A stretch of 32,518 nt of DNA from Myxococcaceae bacterium. GTDB taxonomy: Bacteria > Myxococcota > Myxococcia > Myxococcales > Myxococcaceae. Positions within the stretch are counted from its first letter, which is position 1, and every line of letters starts with the position of its first letter. Location of the stretch: assembly GCA_022842905.1 (NCBI GenBank), contig JALHOS010000036.1, forward strand, positions 1-32,518. Reading direction: 5' to 3'. Made by a program: the position numbers and the translations under genes. This document shows, in pieces, positions 16,014 through 24,300 of this stretch. A model generated the notes under the pieces. It was not told where the DNA came from and did not search any database. It saw nothing but the letters and a program-made list of their open reading frames with translations.

Positions 16014-16089
16014 TTGGGCGAGGAGGAGTTGAACCTCCGACGGCGAGACGACCAAGTCTCGTGCTCTAACCAGGCTGAGCTATCGCTCC
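16014..16089 (-). tRNA. tRNA-like sequence, probably degenerate (anticodon uncertain)
   Basis: On the minus strand a 76-base cloverleaf can be drawn. The D arm (GCTC/GAGC with the GGTTA loop), a 5-bp anticodon stem (CGAGA/TCTCG), a five-base variable loop and a perfect T arm (GGAGG-TTCAACT-CCTCC) are all good. Two parts are not normal: the anticodon loop has eight bases (CTTGGTCG) instead of seven, and the acceptor stem GGAGCGA/TCGCCCA has mismatches at pairs 1 and 3. By position the anticodon would be UGG (Pro); by resemblance of TTGGT it would be GGU (Thr). CCA is not encoded. It is either a decayed tRNA or an unusual one with an enlarged loop. It is not a tRNA-Sec. Confidence 0.5.
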
Positions 16090-16169
16090 GGCGTAACAGG
16101 CCGGTGTCCCCTTCAGTGGAGACGCTCTTTCGTGGGGCGCCGTTCGAACCGACACCTGACGGGGAAGGG

Positions 16170-16201
16170 AAAACCGCCGCGCCCTTAAACGGGCGAGGCG
16201 G
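16170..16201 (-). terminator. Intrinsic terminator after the NmrA-like gene
   Basis: On the minus strand CCGCCTCGCCC-GTTTAA-GGGCGCGGCGG forms an 11-bp stem with one mismatch, followed directly by TTTT. It lies about 90 bases after the stop of the oxidoreductase gene and before the tRNA-like sequence on the same strand. Confidence 0.75.
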
Positions 16202-16289
16202 CTCCCAACCACGAGGTGGCGCAGCGCTTGTCCCTTTCAGAGTGCGCCGCGCGACGTGGCGCTCGGCGACGGACTGACTTGAACCTCCT

Positions 16290-17147
16290 TCAGCGCTCGA
16301 AGACCGAGGCGACGAACTGCTCGAGCGTGACGAGGCCGCGCTGCGCCGCCCCTTCGAACGTCATCAGCCCGCTGTCCATCGCGCTCCCCATCTCCGCGTA
16401 GGCGGTGGCCCACGCCGTGTTGAGCCCAGCCTGCGTCAACGCCGGTACCCGCGCTTCGGGCGGCACGAAGACGGGGGTGATCGCCTTCTTCATCGCGGCG
16501 CCGAAGACCTGCGCCGCGTCCGTCATGGACCGCTCGGCCGGGCCCGCGAGCTCCAACACCCGCGGCGCCGCCACGCCCTGGCGCAGCGCCCAGGCCGCGA
16601 ACGCGCCGATGTCCGACGTGTGCACCATGGGGAAGGGGGCGGTGACGTTGTTCAGGCTGGGCAGCACTCCTTGCTCCTTCATCGGGTGCATGTTCGCGAG
16701 CAGGTTCTCCATGAAGTAGCCGGGACGGAGGAAGGTGATCGGCGTGCCGACCGTCGACAGCGCCTTCTCCGCGGCGCGGACGATGACGATCGGCCCCGTC
16801 TTCCCGGGCTGGTGGGCCGCGATCGACGACAGGAACACGACGTGCTTCACGCCGCTCGCGGGGATCGCCGCCTTCATCGCCTCGACGTGCGCCGCGCCGT
16901 TGGCGAGCAGGTCCGTCGCCGCGGGGTTCGGCGGAACGAGCAGGTACGCGCCGGTCGCGCCGGTCAGCGCGGCGGTCAGCGCCTTGGCGTCCTTGAGATC
17001 GGCGACCGCCACCTCCGCGCCCCGCTTCTTCCAGGCCTCGCCCTTGTCCGCGCTTCGGACGATGACGCGCACCTTCAGCCCCTGCGCCAGCAGCGTGTTG
17101 GCGACGACCTGCCCCGTGTGTCCAGTGACTCCTGCAATTGCGAACAT
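16290..17147 (-). CDS. NmrA-like NAD(P)-binding oxidoreductase
   Basis: A 285-residue soluble Rossmann-fold protein of the atypical short-chain dehydrogenase/NmrA group. It starts with FAIAGVTGHTGQVVA, a GxxGxxG-type dinucleotide site (residues 6-12). VIVRSADK follows at the end of strand 2, where an Arg suggests NADP preference, then HVVFLSSIAAHQ and ITFLRPGYFMENLL. The usual catalytic YxxxK is not visible, as in many NmrA or quinone-reductase-like members. The ATG at 17147 follows GAGGAG. It is divergent from a LysR regulator with a dyad between them, which is the classical arrangement of a LysR target gene. The substrate is unknown. Confidence 0.9.
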   Translation of the reverse strand: MFAIAGVTGHTGQVVANTLLAQGLKVRVIVRSADKGEAWKKRGAEVAVADLKDAKALTAALTGATGAYLLVPPNPAATDLLANGAAHVEAMKAAIPASGVKHVVFLSSIAAHQPGKTGPIVIVRAAEKALSTVGTPITFLRPGYFMENLLANMHPMKEQGVLPSLNNVTAPFPMVHTSDIGAFAAWALRQGVAAPRVLELAGPAERSMTDAAQVFGAAMKKAITPVFVPPEARVPALTQAGLNTAWATAYAEMGSAMDSGLMTFEGAAQRGLVTLEQFVASVFER

Positions 17148-17216
17148 GTGTGCTCCTCGTGTGGGTGGACTGCGTGGTTGCTCGACGGCGGCGCACACAT
17201 ACGGGTGAACTCGACA

Positions 17217-17237
17217 TTCGGCCAATCGATGGGCGAA
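17217..17237. promoter_or_regulatory. Probable LysR operator
   Basis: TTCGGCCA and TGGGCGAA flank a five-base centre, forming a dyad with one mismatch and the T-N11-A spacing class of LysR sites. It lies in the divergent gap between the NmrA-like gene and the LysR gene. Its position over the upstream ATG (17229) favours the later start for the regulator. Confidence 0.5.
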
Positions 17238-17246
17238 ATACTCACC

Positions 17247-18152
17247 ATGCATGGGACGAATCTGGCCGAGGTCGATCTCAACCTGCTCGTGTCACTCCAG
17301 GCGCTCCTCGAAGAGCGCCACGTCACGCGCGCGGCGCGTCGGGTCGGCGTGACCCAGCCGGCCATGAGCCACGCCTTGGGGCGCCTTCGCGTGGTCTTCG
17401 ACGACGCGCTGCTGGTGCGATCCACCGCGGGTCTGGTGCTCACCCAGCGCGCCCAGGCGCTGCTGCCGCAGTTGGCGGAAGCGCTCTCCGCCGTGCAGTC
17501 CGTGTTCTCACCGCCTCAGGCGCAGACGCTCGAGGCGCTCAAGCGCAGCTTCTCGCTCGGGTTGGTGGACTACTCGGAGGCCGTGCTCCTGCCTCGGCTC
17601 TGCCAGGTGCTCCAAGAAGAGGCGCCCTGGGTTCAGCTCAACTGCCGGCAGCGGTTCACCGACGCGGTCGGGGCGCTGGCGACGGGGGAGCTCGATCTGT
17701 GGCTCGGCGTCGGGCCTCCTGTCGTCCCGGAGCTGTTCGTGCAGAGCCTGCTCACCGAGACGTACCTGTGCGCGGTGCGGCGAGGCCACCCGCTCTCGAA
17801 GAAGCGAGTGACGCTCAAGGACTTCGCGCAGGCGCGACACGTTCAAATCGCTCCCGGCGAGACGGCGGGCGGCCCGCTCGACACGGCGCTGGCGGAGCGT
17901 GGGCTGAGGCGGCACGTGTCGGTGCGGTTGCCGCACTTTCTGGTCGCGCCGCAGCTCTTGCGGTCGACGGAGTTGGTGCTGACGGCCCCCGCCCGGCTCA
18001 TTCGAGGAGCCGAACGCAGCGAGCGGCTCCACGTGTTCGAGCCTCCGCTCCCGATCAAGGGCTTCACGTTGGTGCAGGCCTGGCACGCGCGCGTGCATGC
18101 CGATCCGGCCCACCAGTGGCTCCGGGCGGCGGTGGCCAGCTGCCTGCGGTAG
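17247..18152 (+). CDS. LysR family transcriptional regulator
   Basis: A 301-residue DNA-binding regulator. Residues 9-70 are the winged helix-turn-helix (DLNLLVSLQALLEERHVTRAARRVGVTQPAMSHALGRLR is the conserved pattern, split here by the usual LysR spacing). A linker helix and a two-lobed effector domain follow (FSLGLVDYSEAVLLPRL, GELDLWLGVGPP, LCAVRRGHPL). The set resembles the NodD/NahR-type branch. The ATG at 17247 is chosen because it is closest to the first helix and lies downstream of the dyad; an in-frame ATG at 17229 adds six residues. Neither has a strong ribosome site. It likely controls itself and the divergent NmrA-like gene. Confidence 0.92.
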   Translation: MHGTNLAEVDLNLLVSLQALLEERHVTRAARRVGVTQPAMSHALGRLRVVFDDALLVRSTAGLVLTQRAQALLPQLAEALSAVQSVFSPPQAQTLEALKRSFSLGLVDYSEAVLLPRLCQVLQEEAPWVQLNCRQRFTDAVGALATGELDLWLGVGPPVVPELFVQSLLTETYLCAVRRGHPLSKKRVTLKDFAQARHVQIAPGETAGGPLDTALAERGLRRHVSVRLPHFLVAPQLLRSTELVLTAPARLIRGAERSERLHVFEPPLPIKGFTLVQAWHARVHADPAHQWLRAAVASCLR

Positions 18153-18249
18153 CCCGCTCGCTCATTGGGCAAGACAACCGAGCGCGAACTGAATATGTGA
18201 GCCGGCGCTTCAGCCGGTCGGATCCTCCGCTTTCCAAAGAGCCAGCCAC

Positions 18250-19410
18250 ATGAACATTCACGAGTATCAGGGCAAGCAGATCTTCAAGAAGTACGGCGTC
18301 CCGGTGCCGCGCGGCATCATGGTGAAGACGGCCGAGGACGCGGAGAAGGCCGCCAAGGAGCTCGGGACGAAGGTCGTCGTCGTCAAGGCGCAGATCCACG
18401 CCGGCGGCCGCGGCAAGGGCGGCGGCGTGAAGATCGCCAAGAGCCCGGCGGAGGCGAAGGACCTCGCGTCGAAGATGCTGGGCATGATCCTCAAGACCGC
18501 CCAGACCGGCCCCGAAGGCCGCAAGGTCGGCACGCTCTACATCGAGGAAGGCCTCGACATCGCCAAGGAGTACTACCTGGGCGTGACGCTCGATCGTGCG
18601 ACGAGCCGCGTGACCTTCATGGCCAGCACCGAAGGCGGCGTGGAGATCGAAGAGGTCGCCCACACGCACCCCGAGAAGATCCTGCGCGCGTCGGTGGACC
18701 CGGCCGTCGGCTTCCAGCCGTTCCAGGGGCGCACGTTGGCGTTCGGGCTCGGGCTGACCGGCGATCAGGTCGGCAAGTTCGTGAAGTTCTGCCAGGCGCT
18801 CTACACGGCGTACGTCGAGACCGACGCGTCGCTGGTGGAGATCAACCCGCTCATCACCACCAAGAGCGGCGACGTGCTGGCGCTCGATTCGAAGATGAAC
18901 TTCGACGACAACGCGCTGTACCGCCACGGCGACATCGCCGAGATGCGGGACGTCGCGGAGGAAGATCCGCGGGAAGCGAAGGCCAAGGAGTTCGACCTCG
19001 CGTACATCGCGCTCGAAGGGACGATCGGCTGCATGGTCAACGGCGCCGGGCTGGCGATGGCGACCATGGACACCATCAAGCTCGTCGGCGGGCAGCCGGC
19101 GAACTTCCTCGACGTGGGCGGCGGCGCGACGAAGGAGAAGGTCACCGCGGCGTTCAAGCTGATCCTCGCCGACCCGTCGGTGAAGGCGGTGCTCGTGAAC
19201 ATCTTCGGCGGGATCATGAAGTGTGACGTGATCGCCGAAGGTGTCATCGCCGCGGCGAAGGAAGTGCAGCTCAAGGTCCCGCTCGTGGTTCGCCTCGAAG
19301 GCACCAACGTGGAGCTGGGCAAGAAGATCCTGCGCGAGTCGGGCCTGCCGATCACGCCGGCGGACAACCTGCGCCAGGCGGCCGAGAAGGCCGTCGCGGC
19401 GGTCAAGTGA
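18250..19410 (+). CDS. sucC: Succinyl-CoA synthetase beta subunit
   Basis: A 386-residue cytosolic TCA-cycle protein. With SucD it converts succinyl-CoA and ADP to succinate, CoA and ATP. The start [21 protein letters not shown] is diagnostic. An ATP-grasp domain follows ([16 protein letters not shown] at about 42-57), with Mg-binding residues in LVEINPL, and the C-terminal CoA-ligase domain ([33 protein letters not shown]). The length is normal. The ATG at 18250 matches the family start; the ribosome site (AAAGAG) is weak. A GC-rich hairpin (CCGGC/GCCGG) lies about 40 bases upstream in the likely leader. sucD follows after 37 bases. Confidence 0.97.
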   Translation: MNIHEYQGKQIFKKYGVPVPRGIMVKTAEDAEKAAKELGTKVVVVKAQIHAGGRGKGGGVKIAKSPAEAKDLASKMLGMILKTAQTGPEGRKVGTLYIEEGLDIAKEYYLGVTLDRATSRVTFMASTEGGVEIEEVAHTHPEKILRASVDPAVGFQPFQGRTLAFGLGLTGDQVGKFVKFCQALYTAYVETDASLVEINPLITTKSGDVLALDSKMNFDDNALYRHGDIAEMRDVAEEDPREAKAKEFDLAYIALEGTIGCMVNGAGLAMATMDTIKLVGGQPANFLDVGGGATKEKVTAAFKLILADPSVKAVLVNIFGGIMKCDVIAEGVIAAAKEVQLKVPLVVRLEGTNVELGKKILRESGLPITPADNLRQAAEKAVAAVK

Positions 19411-19447
19411 GCGGGCCTCTCTTCAACGGACTTCTCGGAGAACGAAC

Positions 19448-20341
19448 ATGAGCATTCTGGTCGGCAGCAACACCAAGGTCGTCGTGCAGGGCATCACCGG
19501 CTCCGCCGGCAGCTTCCACGCCAAGCAGTGCATGGAGTACGGCACGCAGGTCGTCGCCGGCGTCACCCCGGGCAAGGGCGGGCAGCTGTTCGAGGGCAAG
19601 GTGCCCATCTTCGACACCGTCGAGCAGGCCGTGAAGGCGACCGGCTGCAACACGTCGGTGATCTTCGTGCCGCCGCCGTACGCCGCGGACAGCATCATGG
19701 AGGCCGCGGACGCGAAGTTGGACCTGGCGATCTGCATCACCGAGGGCATTCCGGTGAACGACATGGTCAAGGCCAAGCGGTTCATCGGCGGGACGAAGAC
19801 GCGGCTGATCGGCCCCAACTGCCCCGGCGTGATCACGCCCGGAGCGAAGTGCAAGATCGGCATCATGCCGGGCCACATTCACAAGCCCGGCCGCATCGGC
19901 GTCGTGTCTCGCTCGGGCACGCTGACCTACGAAGCGGTGTTCCAGGTGACGTCGCTGGGCATGGGGCAGTCGACGGCGGTCGGCATCGGCGGCGACCCGG
20001 TGAACGGGACGAACTTCATCGACGTGCTCAAGCTGTTCAACGACGACGCCGAGACGGACGCGGTGATCATGATCGGCGAGATCGGCGGGTCGGCCGAAGA
20101 GGAAGCCGCCGCTTGGGTGCAGGCGAACTTCAAGAAGCCGATCGCGGGTTTCATCGCCGGCGCCAGCGCGCCTCCGGGCAAGCGCATGGGCCACGCCGGA
20201 GCGATCATCTCCGGGGGCAAGGGCACCGCGGCGGACAAGGTCAAGGCCATGACCGCAGCCGGTTACGTGATGGCGGCCTCGCCGTCGGAGTTGGGCACGA
20301 CCCTGGTCGAGGCGATGAAGCGCAAGGGGCTCAACGCGTAA
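19448..20341 (+). CDS. sucD: Succinyl-CoA synthetase alpha subunit
   Basis: A 297-residue partner of SucC. The N-terminal CoA-binding Rossmann domain contains [11 protein letters not shown] (11-21), and the middle has [12 protein letters not shown]. The phosphohistidine is His249 in GHAGAI. The power-helix residues of the active site ([12 protein letters not shown]) are present. The ATG at 19448 follows GGAG at 19437-19440. It is co-transcribed with sucC. The downstream Uma2 gene is only 35 bases away and may be carried on the same transcript by read-through. Confidence 0.97.
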   Translation: MSILVGSNTKVVVQGITGSAGSFHAKQCMEYGTQVVAGVTPGKGGQLFEGKVPIFDTVEQAVKATGCNTSVIFVPPPYAADSIMEAADAKLDLAICITEGIPVNDMVKAKRFIGGTKTRLIGPNCPGVITPGAKCKIGIMPGHIHKPGRIGVVSRSGTLTYEAVFQVTSLGMGQSTAVGIGGDPVNGTNFIDVLKLFNDDAETDAVIMIGEIGGSAEEEAAAWVQANFKKPIAGFIAGASAPPGKRMGHAGAIISGGKGTAADKVKAMTAAGYVMAASPSELGTTLVEAMKRKGLNA

Positions 20342-20376
20342 CGGGGCCCTCGCTCACCGCTTGGGCGCCGCTCCGC

Positions 20377-20955
20377 ATGCCCCACCTTCCTGTGCGGGTT
20401 CGCCGACCGCTGAAGCGCTCCGAGTTCGACGTGCTCGTCGGCGCGGGGTGCTTCGCCGGCGAACGAGTCGAGTTGATTGGTGGGTCGCTCGTCGCGAGAC
20501 CACCTCGAGGAGTGAAGCAGGCTGGGGTGGTCGAACACCTCTCGGCCTGGCTCGTGCCCGCGCTCTCAGGCCTCGCGCGCGTCCGAGTGCAGTTGCCTTT
20601 TCTGGCGCACGGCGAGTCCGAGCCGATCCCCGACGTGCTGATCACCACCGAGCGGTTCGGCAGCAAGCACCCCGCGACGGCGGTGTTGGCGATCGAGGTC
20701 GCTGACAGCAGCGCCAGCTTCGACACCACGACCAAGGCCGCGCTGTACGCCGTGTCTCGAGTCAGCGAGTACTGGGTGTTCTCGATCAAGACTCGTCGGG
20801 TCGAGCGCTTCCACCGCGCGGTCGGCGGGCGCTACGCCAAGCGCCAGGTGCTGCGAGCGGGCTCGGTGCTCGTCGTCCCGGGCTTCGAACACGTCAGCGC
20901 ACCCGTCGAGCGCGTGCTGCTGGCCGGCCCCCCACGTCGCCGCGCCGCGCACTGA
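20377..20955 (+). CDS. Uma2 family (DUF820) putative endonuclease
   Basis: A 192-residue protein of the PD-(D/E)xK-fold Uma2 family. The pattern is clear: an N-terminal segment ending RVELIGGSLVARPP, then PIPDVLIT (acidic residue), LAIEVADSSASFDTTTKAALYAVSRVSEYWVF with the catalytic Glu and Lys. These proteins are common in cyanobacteria and Myxococcota and are predicted nucleases, but their biological role is not established. The ATG at 20377 is the first one close to the conserved part and has no clear ribosome site. Confidence 0.85.
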   Translation: MPHLPVRVRRPLKRSEFDVLVGAGCFAGERVELIGGSLVARPPRGVKQAGVVEHLSAWLVPALSGLARVRVQLPFLAHGESEPIPDVLITTERFGSKHPATAVLAIEVADSSASFDTTTKAALYAVSRVSEYWVFSIKTRRVERFHRAVGGRYAKRQVLRAGSVLVVPGFEHVSAPVERVLLAGPPRRRAAH

Positions 20956-21005
20956 GCCCGGCGTATTCCCACGACCGCGCCGAGGCGGTGTGTCATAGCG
21001 GCGGC

Positions 21006-21962
21006 ATGTCAGAGCGACGCATCGCCCTCTTCATCGACTTCGAGAACCTGGTCACCAACACGGGGATCACCGCAGCCGCGTTCGACCTCAAGCCGTCGCT
21101 CGACGCGCTGCTCGAGAAGGGCAAGGTGATCTTCCGCCGCGCCTACTGCGACTGGAGCCGCTTTCACGAAGCGAAGGCCGGGCTGCACTCGGTCGGCGTG
21201 GAGCTGGTGGACGTGCCGCCGTCGACGCGCTCGGGGAAGAACGGCGCCGACATGCGCCTGGTGATCGACGCGCTCGAGCTCTGCTACGCGCGCGAGCACA
21301 TCGACACCTTCGTGATCGCCTCGGGCGACAGCGACTTCTGCCCGCTCGCGTACAAGCTGCGTGAGAACGACCGGCTCGTCATCGGCCTGGCGGTGCGCGA
21401 GGCGACAAGCCCCCTGTTCGTCAAGGCCTGCGACGAGTTCATCTATCTGCGCGCGTCGCCGCGGAGAGATGAGCTGCGCGCGGCGGGGCCTCAACGCGGG
21501 CGCTCCGAGCACCGACCGCCCCGGCCCGAAGGCCAGGGCTCCCGTCGCCAGGCCGTGGTCCCGGAGATCGCCCGCCAGGTGCTCGCCAGCGTGCTCTCGA
21601 AGGCCACCGGGCCGGTCAACCCGTCGCTCATCAAAGAGACGATCATTCGCCGGCAGCCGGACTTCGACGTGAAGGACCACGGCTTCGCCACGTTCTCGCG
21701 GCTGCTCGACGCGCTCGAGAAGGAAGGCCTGTGCGCCAAGCTGACGCAGGGCCGGCAGACCTACGTGGTGGCCTCCGACGCAGCGAAGCAGCGCCCCGAG
21801 CAGGACGCGGGTGATTCGGAGACCGGGGAGCAGGACGCGGCCGACGTGGCCGAGCACGACGGGGCCGATGACGCCCATGACGACGCTGGGCCGGTGCCCC
21901 CGCTCGACGACGAAGGCCCCGGCGACGACGAAGAGTCGATCGACGACCCCGACGAGCCCTGA
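21006..21962 (+). CDS. NYN (LabA-like) nuclease domain protein with LOTUS-like domain
   Basis: A 318-residue cytoplasmic protein. Residues 1-150 form a PIN-like NYN domain with the acidic set Asp10 in FIDFENL, Asp80 region in KNGADMRLVIDAL, and ASGDSDF. This is the LabA/MARF1-type RNase fold. After a basic linker (RRDELR..RPPRPEGQGSRR), residues about 180-255 look like an OST-HTH/LOTUS domain (VPEIARQVLASVLSK, NPSLIKETIIRRQPDF, FSRLLDALEKEGL). The last 55 residues are very acidic (Asp/Glu/Gly). The domain pair suggests RNA binding and cleavage. The ATG at 21006 is preferred over one at 20988 because the fold begins right after it. Confidence 0.88.
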   Translation: MSERRIALFIDFENLVTNTGITAAAFDLKPSLDALLEKGKVIFRRAYCDWSRFHEAKAGLHSVGVELVDVPPSTRSGKNGADMRLVIDALELCYAREHIDTFVIASGDSDFCPLAYKLRENDRLVIGLAVREATSPLFVKACDEFIYLRASPRRDELRAAGPQRGRSEHRPPRPEGQGSRRQAVVPEIARQVLASVLSKATGPVNPSLIKETIIRRQPDFDVKDHGFATFSRLLDALEKEGLCAKLTQGRQTYVVASDAAKQRPEQDAGDSETGEQDAADVAEHDGADDAHDDAGPVPPLDDEGPGDDEESIDDPDEP

Positions 21963-21984
21963 AGCGGGAGCGGTGAAGAAGGAC

Positions 21985-22013
21985 TTGGCAGGGGAACGGG
22001 TGGGGTGCTACCG
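21985..22013 (+). promoter_or_regulatory. Candidate promoter of ndk
   Basis: TTGGCA (21985-21990), 17 bases, then CTACCG (22008-22013). The same -10-like CTAnnG at the same spacing occurs before rpsP and rpmI. It lies 39 bases before the ndk start. Confidence 0.4.
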
Positions 22014-22052
22014 GGCCGCCACACCCGCAGTACGCCTTCACAGGAGTCACCC

Positions 22053-22490
22053 ATGGCCATCGAGCGCACCCTCTCCATCATCAAGCCGGACGCCGTCGAG
22101 CGCGGTCTCATCGGCAAGGTCGTCGCCACGTTCGAAGAGCGCGGCCTCAAGCCCGTCGCGATGCGGCTGACGCACCTCTCGCAGGTGGAGGCCGAGGGCT
22201 TCTACGCCGTGCACAAGGAGCGCCCCTTCTTCAAGGACCTGGTGAAGTTCATGACCAGCGGCCCGGTGGTGGTGATGACGCTCGAAGGGGAGAACGCCGT
22301 CGCGAAGAACCGCGAGATCATGGGCGCCACCAACCCGGCGAACGCCGCCGAAGGCACGATCCGCAAGATGTTCGCGCAGAACATCGAGCGGTCCTCGGTG
22401 CTCGGCTCGGACAGCCTCGACAACGCGAAGATCGAGACGGCGTACTTCTTCCGATCGATCGAGCAGCACGGCTACGAGTGGAAGCGGTAA
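22053..22490 (+). CDS. ndk: Nucleoside diphosphate kinase family protein lacking the catalytic His
   Basis: A 145-residue protein with the full NDK fold and normal length. The family lines [39 protein letters not shown] and [15 protein letters not shown] are intact, including Lys11, Tyr51, Arg87 and Arg104. The active-site segment normally reads N-x-x-H-G-S-D-S. Here it is S114-S-V-L117-G-S-D-S: the phosphate-carrying His is Leu (codon CTC at 22401-22403) and the neighbouring Asn is Ser. In M. xanthus Ndk, as I recall it, this segment is NTVHGSDS. Without His the ping-pong transfer of phosphate between NTPs and NDPs should fail. CAGGAG precedes the ATG at 22053. The gene overlaps rlmN by 13 bases. 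Confidence 0.9.
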   Translation: MAIERTLSIIKPDAVERGLIGKVVATFEERGLKPVAMRLTHLSQVEAEGFYAVHKERPFFKDLVKFMTSGPVVVMTLEGENAVAKNREIMGATNPANAAEGTIRKMFAQNIERSSVLGSDSLDNAKIETAYFFRSIEQHGYEWKR

Positions 22491-23575
22491 CCAAGACCGA
22501 CGTCTTGGGGCTCTCGCCCGAAGCGCTCACCCAGTTCGTGGTGGGCCTGGGCGAGCAGCCGTTTCGCGCGAAGCAGCTCTTCAAGTGGCTGCACCAGCGC
22601 GGCGCGGTGTCCTTCGAGGAGATGACGGACCTCGGCAAGGGCTTGCGCGCCAAGCTCGCCGAGGTCGCCGTCATCGGCGCCGTCGAGAAGGATCTGGAGC
22701 AGCGGTCCGTCGACGGGACGATCAAGTACCGCTTCCGCACCCACGACGGGAAGCTGGTCGAGTCCGTCTACATGCCGTCGGCGGACCGCAAGACCTTGTG
22801 CGTGTCGACGCAGGTCGGCTGCGCCATGGGCTGTACGTTCTGCGCCACGGCGACGCTGGGGCTCACGCGGCACCTGACGCCGGCGGAGATCGTCAGCCAG
22901 GTGCACGCCGTCAACCGCGAGGTGCGGAAGAACGAGGGCCTCCAGTTGCTGCGGCCGCTCACCAACCTCGTGTTCATGGGCATGGGCGAGCCGCTGCACA
23001 ACTTCGAGAACCTCAAGGCCGCGCTGGAGTTGTTGCAGCACGTGGACGGGCCGAACTTCTCGTCGCGCCACATCACCGTGAGCACCGTGGGGCTCGTGCC
23101 GATGATCGAGCGCTTCGGTCGCGAGACGGACGTGAAGCTGGCGATCTCGCTCAACGCGTCGAACGACGAGACGCGGGATCGGATCATGCCGGTGAACAAG
23201 CGGTGGAAGATCGCCGACCTGATGGCGGCCTGCCGCGCGTTCCCGCTCAAGCAGGGCCGGCGCATCACCTTCGAGTACGTGCTCATGGCCGGCGTGAACG
23301 ACACCGACGACGACGCGCGGCGCTTGGCGGCGCTGCTCACCGACGTGCCCGCGAAGGTGAACTTGATCCAGTACAACGAGAACGTCGGCCTGGGCTTCGC
23401 GACGACGCAGGACAACCGGGCCGAGGCGTTTCGGGCGATCCTCGACGCGGCTGGCGTCGCCGCGTTCATTCGCGCGAACCGGGGCCGCGATATCGCCGCG
23501 GCGTGTGGGCAGCTCGCCAACGTTTCGAAGGGCGCCGCCCTCACGCCCAAGCGGAGCGTCGCGGCGGGGCCCTGA
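22478..23575 (+). CDS. rlmN: Dual-specificity 23S rRNA/tRNA adenine-C2 methyltransferase RlmN
   Basis: A 365-residue radical-SAM enzyme that methylates A2503 of 23S rRNA and A37 of some tRNAs. The Fe-S motif CxxxCxxC is CAMGCTFC (Cys115, Cys119, Cys122). [11 protein letters not shown] and [18 protein letters not shown] are diagnostic. Cys343 in AAACGQL is the methyl-carrying cysteine (Cys355 in E. coli). The N-terminal HhH-like part ([24 protein letters not shown] split by family spacing) is present. The GTG at 22478 lies inside the end of ndk, and no other start suits the N-terminus, so the genes are coupled. The Fic gene follows at four bases. Confidence 0.96.
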   Translation: MEAVTKTDVLGLSPEALTQFVVGLGEQPFRAKQLFKWLHQRGAVSFEEMTDLGKGLRAKLAEVAVIGAVEKDLEQRSVDGTIKYRFRTHDGKLVESVYMPSADRKTLCVSTQVGCAMGCTFCATATLGLTRHLTPAEIVSQVHAVNREVRKNEGLQLLRPLTNLVFMGMGEPLHNFENLKAALELLQHVDGPNFSSRHITVSTVGLVPMIERFGRETDVKLAISLNASNDETRDRIMPVNKRWKIADLMAACRAFPLKQGRRITFEYVLMAGVNDTDDDARRLAALLTDVPAKVNLIQYNENVGLGFATTQDNRAEAFRAILDAAGVAAFIRANRGRDIAAACGQLANVSKGAALTPKRSVAAGP

Positions 23576-23579
23576 GGTC

Positions 23580-24173
23580 ATGGATCCGCTCTTTGGCGCA
23601 GGCGGAGGGTCGGCGCGCGCCGCGATCGTGCTGCGGCTCCACCACGACGGCGTCGCTCCGCTGGAGGCGCTGGGTCGGTTGGCCGCGTTTCACGTGGGCA
23701 CCGTCGGCGTTCGCGGCTTCCGGACGGCGCACGTGGCGGCGGGCGTGCAGCACTTTCCGGCGCCAGAGGACGTGCCACTCCTGTTGGGCGCGCTCGTCGA
23801 GGCGATTCGCCGGTTGTTCGAGGACGCGCGTGACGTGCAAGACGAGCTGCGCGCGGCGGGCTTCGTCCTGTGGGGGCTGACGGCGATTCACCCGTTCGAC
23901 GACGGGAACGGGCGCACCGCGCTCGACTTCACCCAGCTGGTGCTCGTGCAGCGGTGGAACACGAAGGCGCCGCCGCTCCGAGATGACGGTCGGCTGGATC
24001 ACCGGCTCGCGCCGATCTTCCGAGCGATCGAGCCGCGCAATGACGGTTCGGTGCACGGCTTCGTCGCCCAGCGCGCCGAGCTCTTGAGGGTGTTCTCGAG
24101 CGTCACGCCCGCAGCGCTGGCCGCGCACGAGCCGTTCGACGATCTGGGCAGAGCGCTCGCGGCGCAGCTGTAG
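23580..24173 (+). CDS. Fic/Doc family protein
   Basis: A 197-residue protein with a Fic core. The motif is HPFDDGNGRTAL (His104 catalytic, Asp108, GNGR anchor for nucleotide phosphates). Upstream, GFRTAHVAAGVQHFPAPEDVPLLLGALVEAI is the usual beta-hairpin and helix region, here in two parts of the pattern. Fic enzymes transfer AMP or other groups to hydroxyl side chains. The second arginine of the full HPFx(D/E)GNGRxxR motif is Leu115 (GRTAL), as in the Doc-like branch, though Doc has K in place of the second G. No antitoxin-like gene adjoins it. The ATG at 23580 is four bases after rlmN. Confidence 0.85.
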   Translation: MDPLFGAGGGSARAAIVLRLHHDGVAPLEALGRLAAFHVGTVGVRGFRTAHVAAGVQHFPAPEDVPLLLGALVEAIRRLFEDARDVQDELRAAGFVLWGLTAIHPFDDGNGRTALDFTQLVLVQRWNTKAPPLRDDGRLDHRLAPIFRAIEPRNDGSVHGFVAQRAELLRVFSSVTPAALAAHEPFDDLGRALAAQL

Positions 24174-24300
24174 TTTCCTGACCGCCGCTTCGGGGAACGT
24201 AAAGGGCCTGGTCGGTCGGTCGAACCCTCCGTCCGCTCGTGTAATTCGACTTCGACGCGCTGCGCCGGAGCGCGCTGAGCGCCGCGCCGACAATCCGCCC

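Noticed and set aside
16100-16290. A second or third complete tRNA on the minus strand
   Set aside because: T-loop-like pieces are present, but no matching T stems, anticodon arms or acceptor halves could be built. The terminator hairpin occupies the space.
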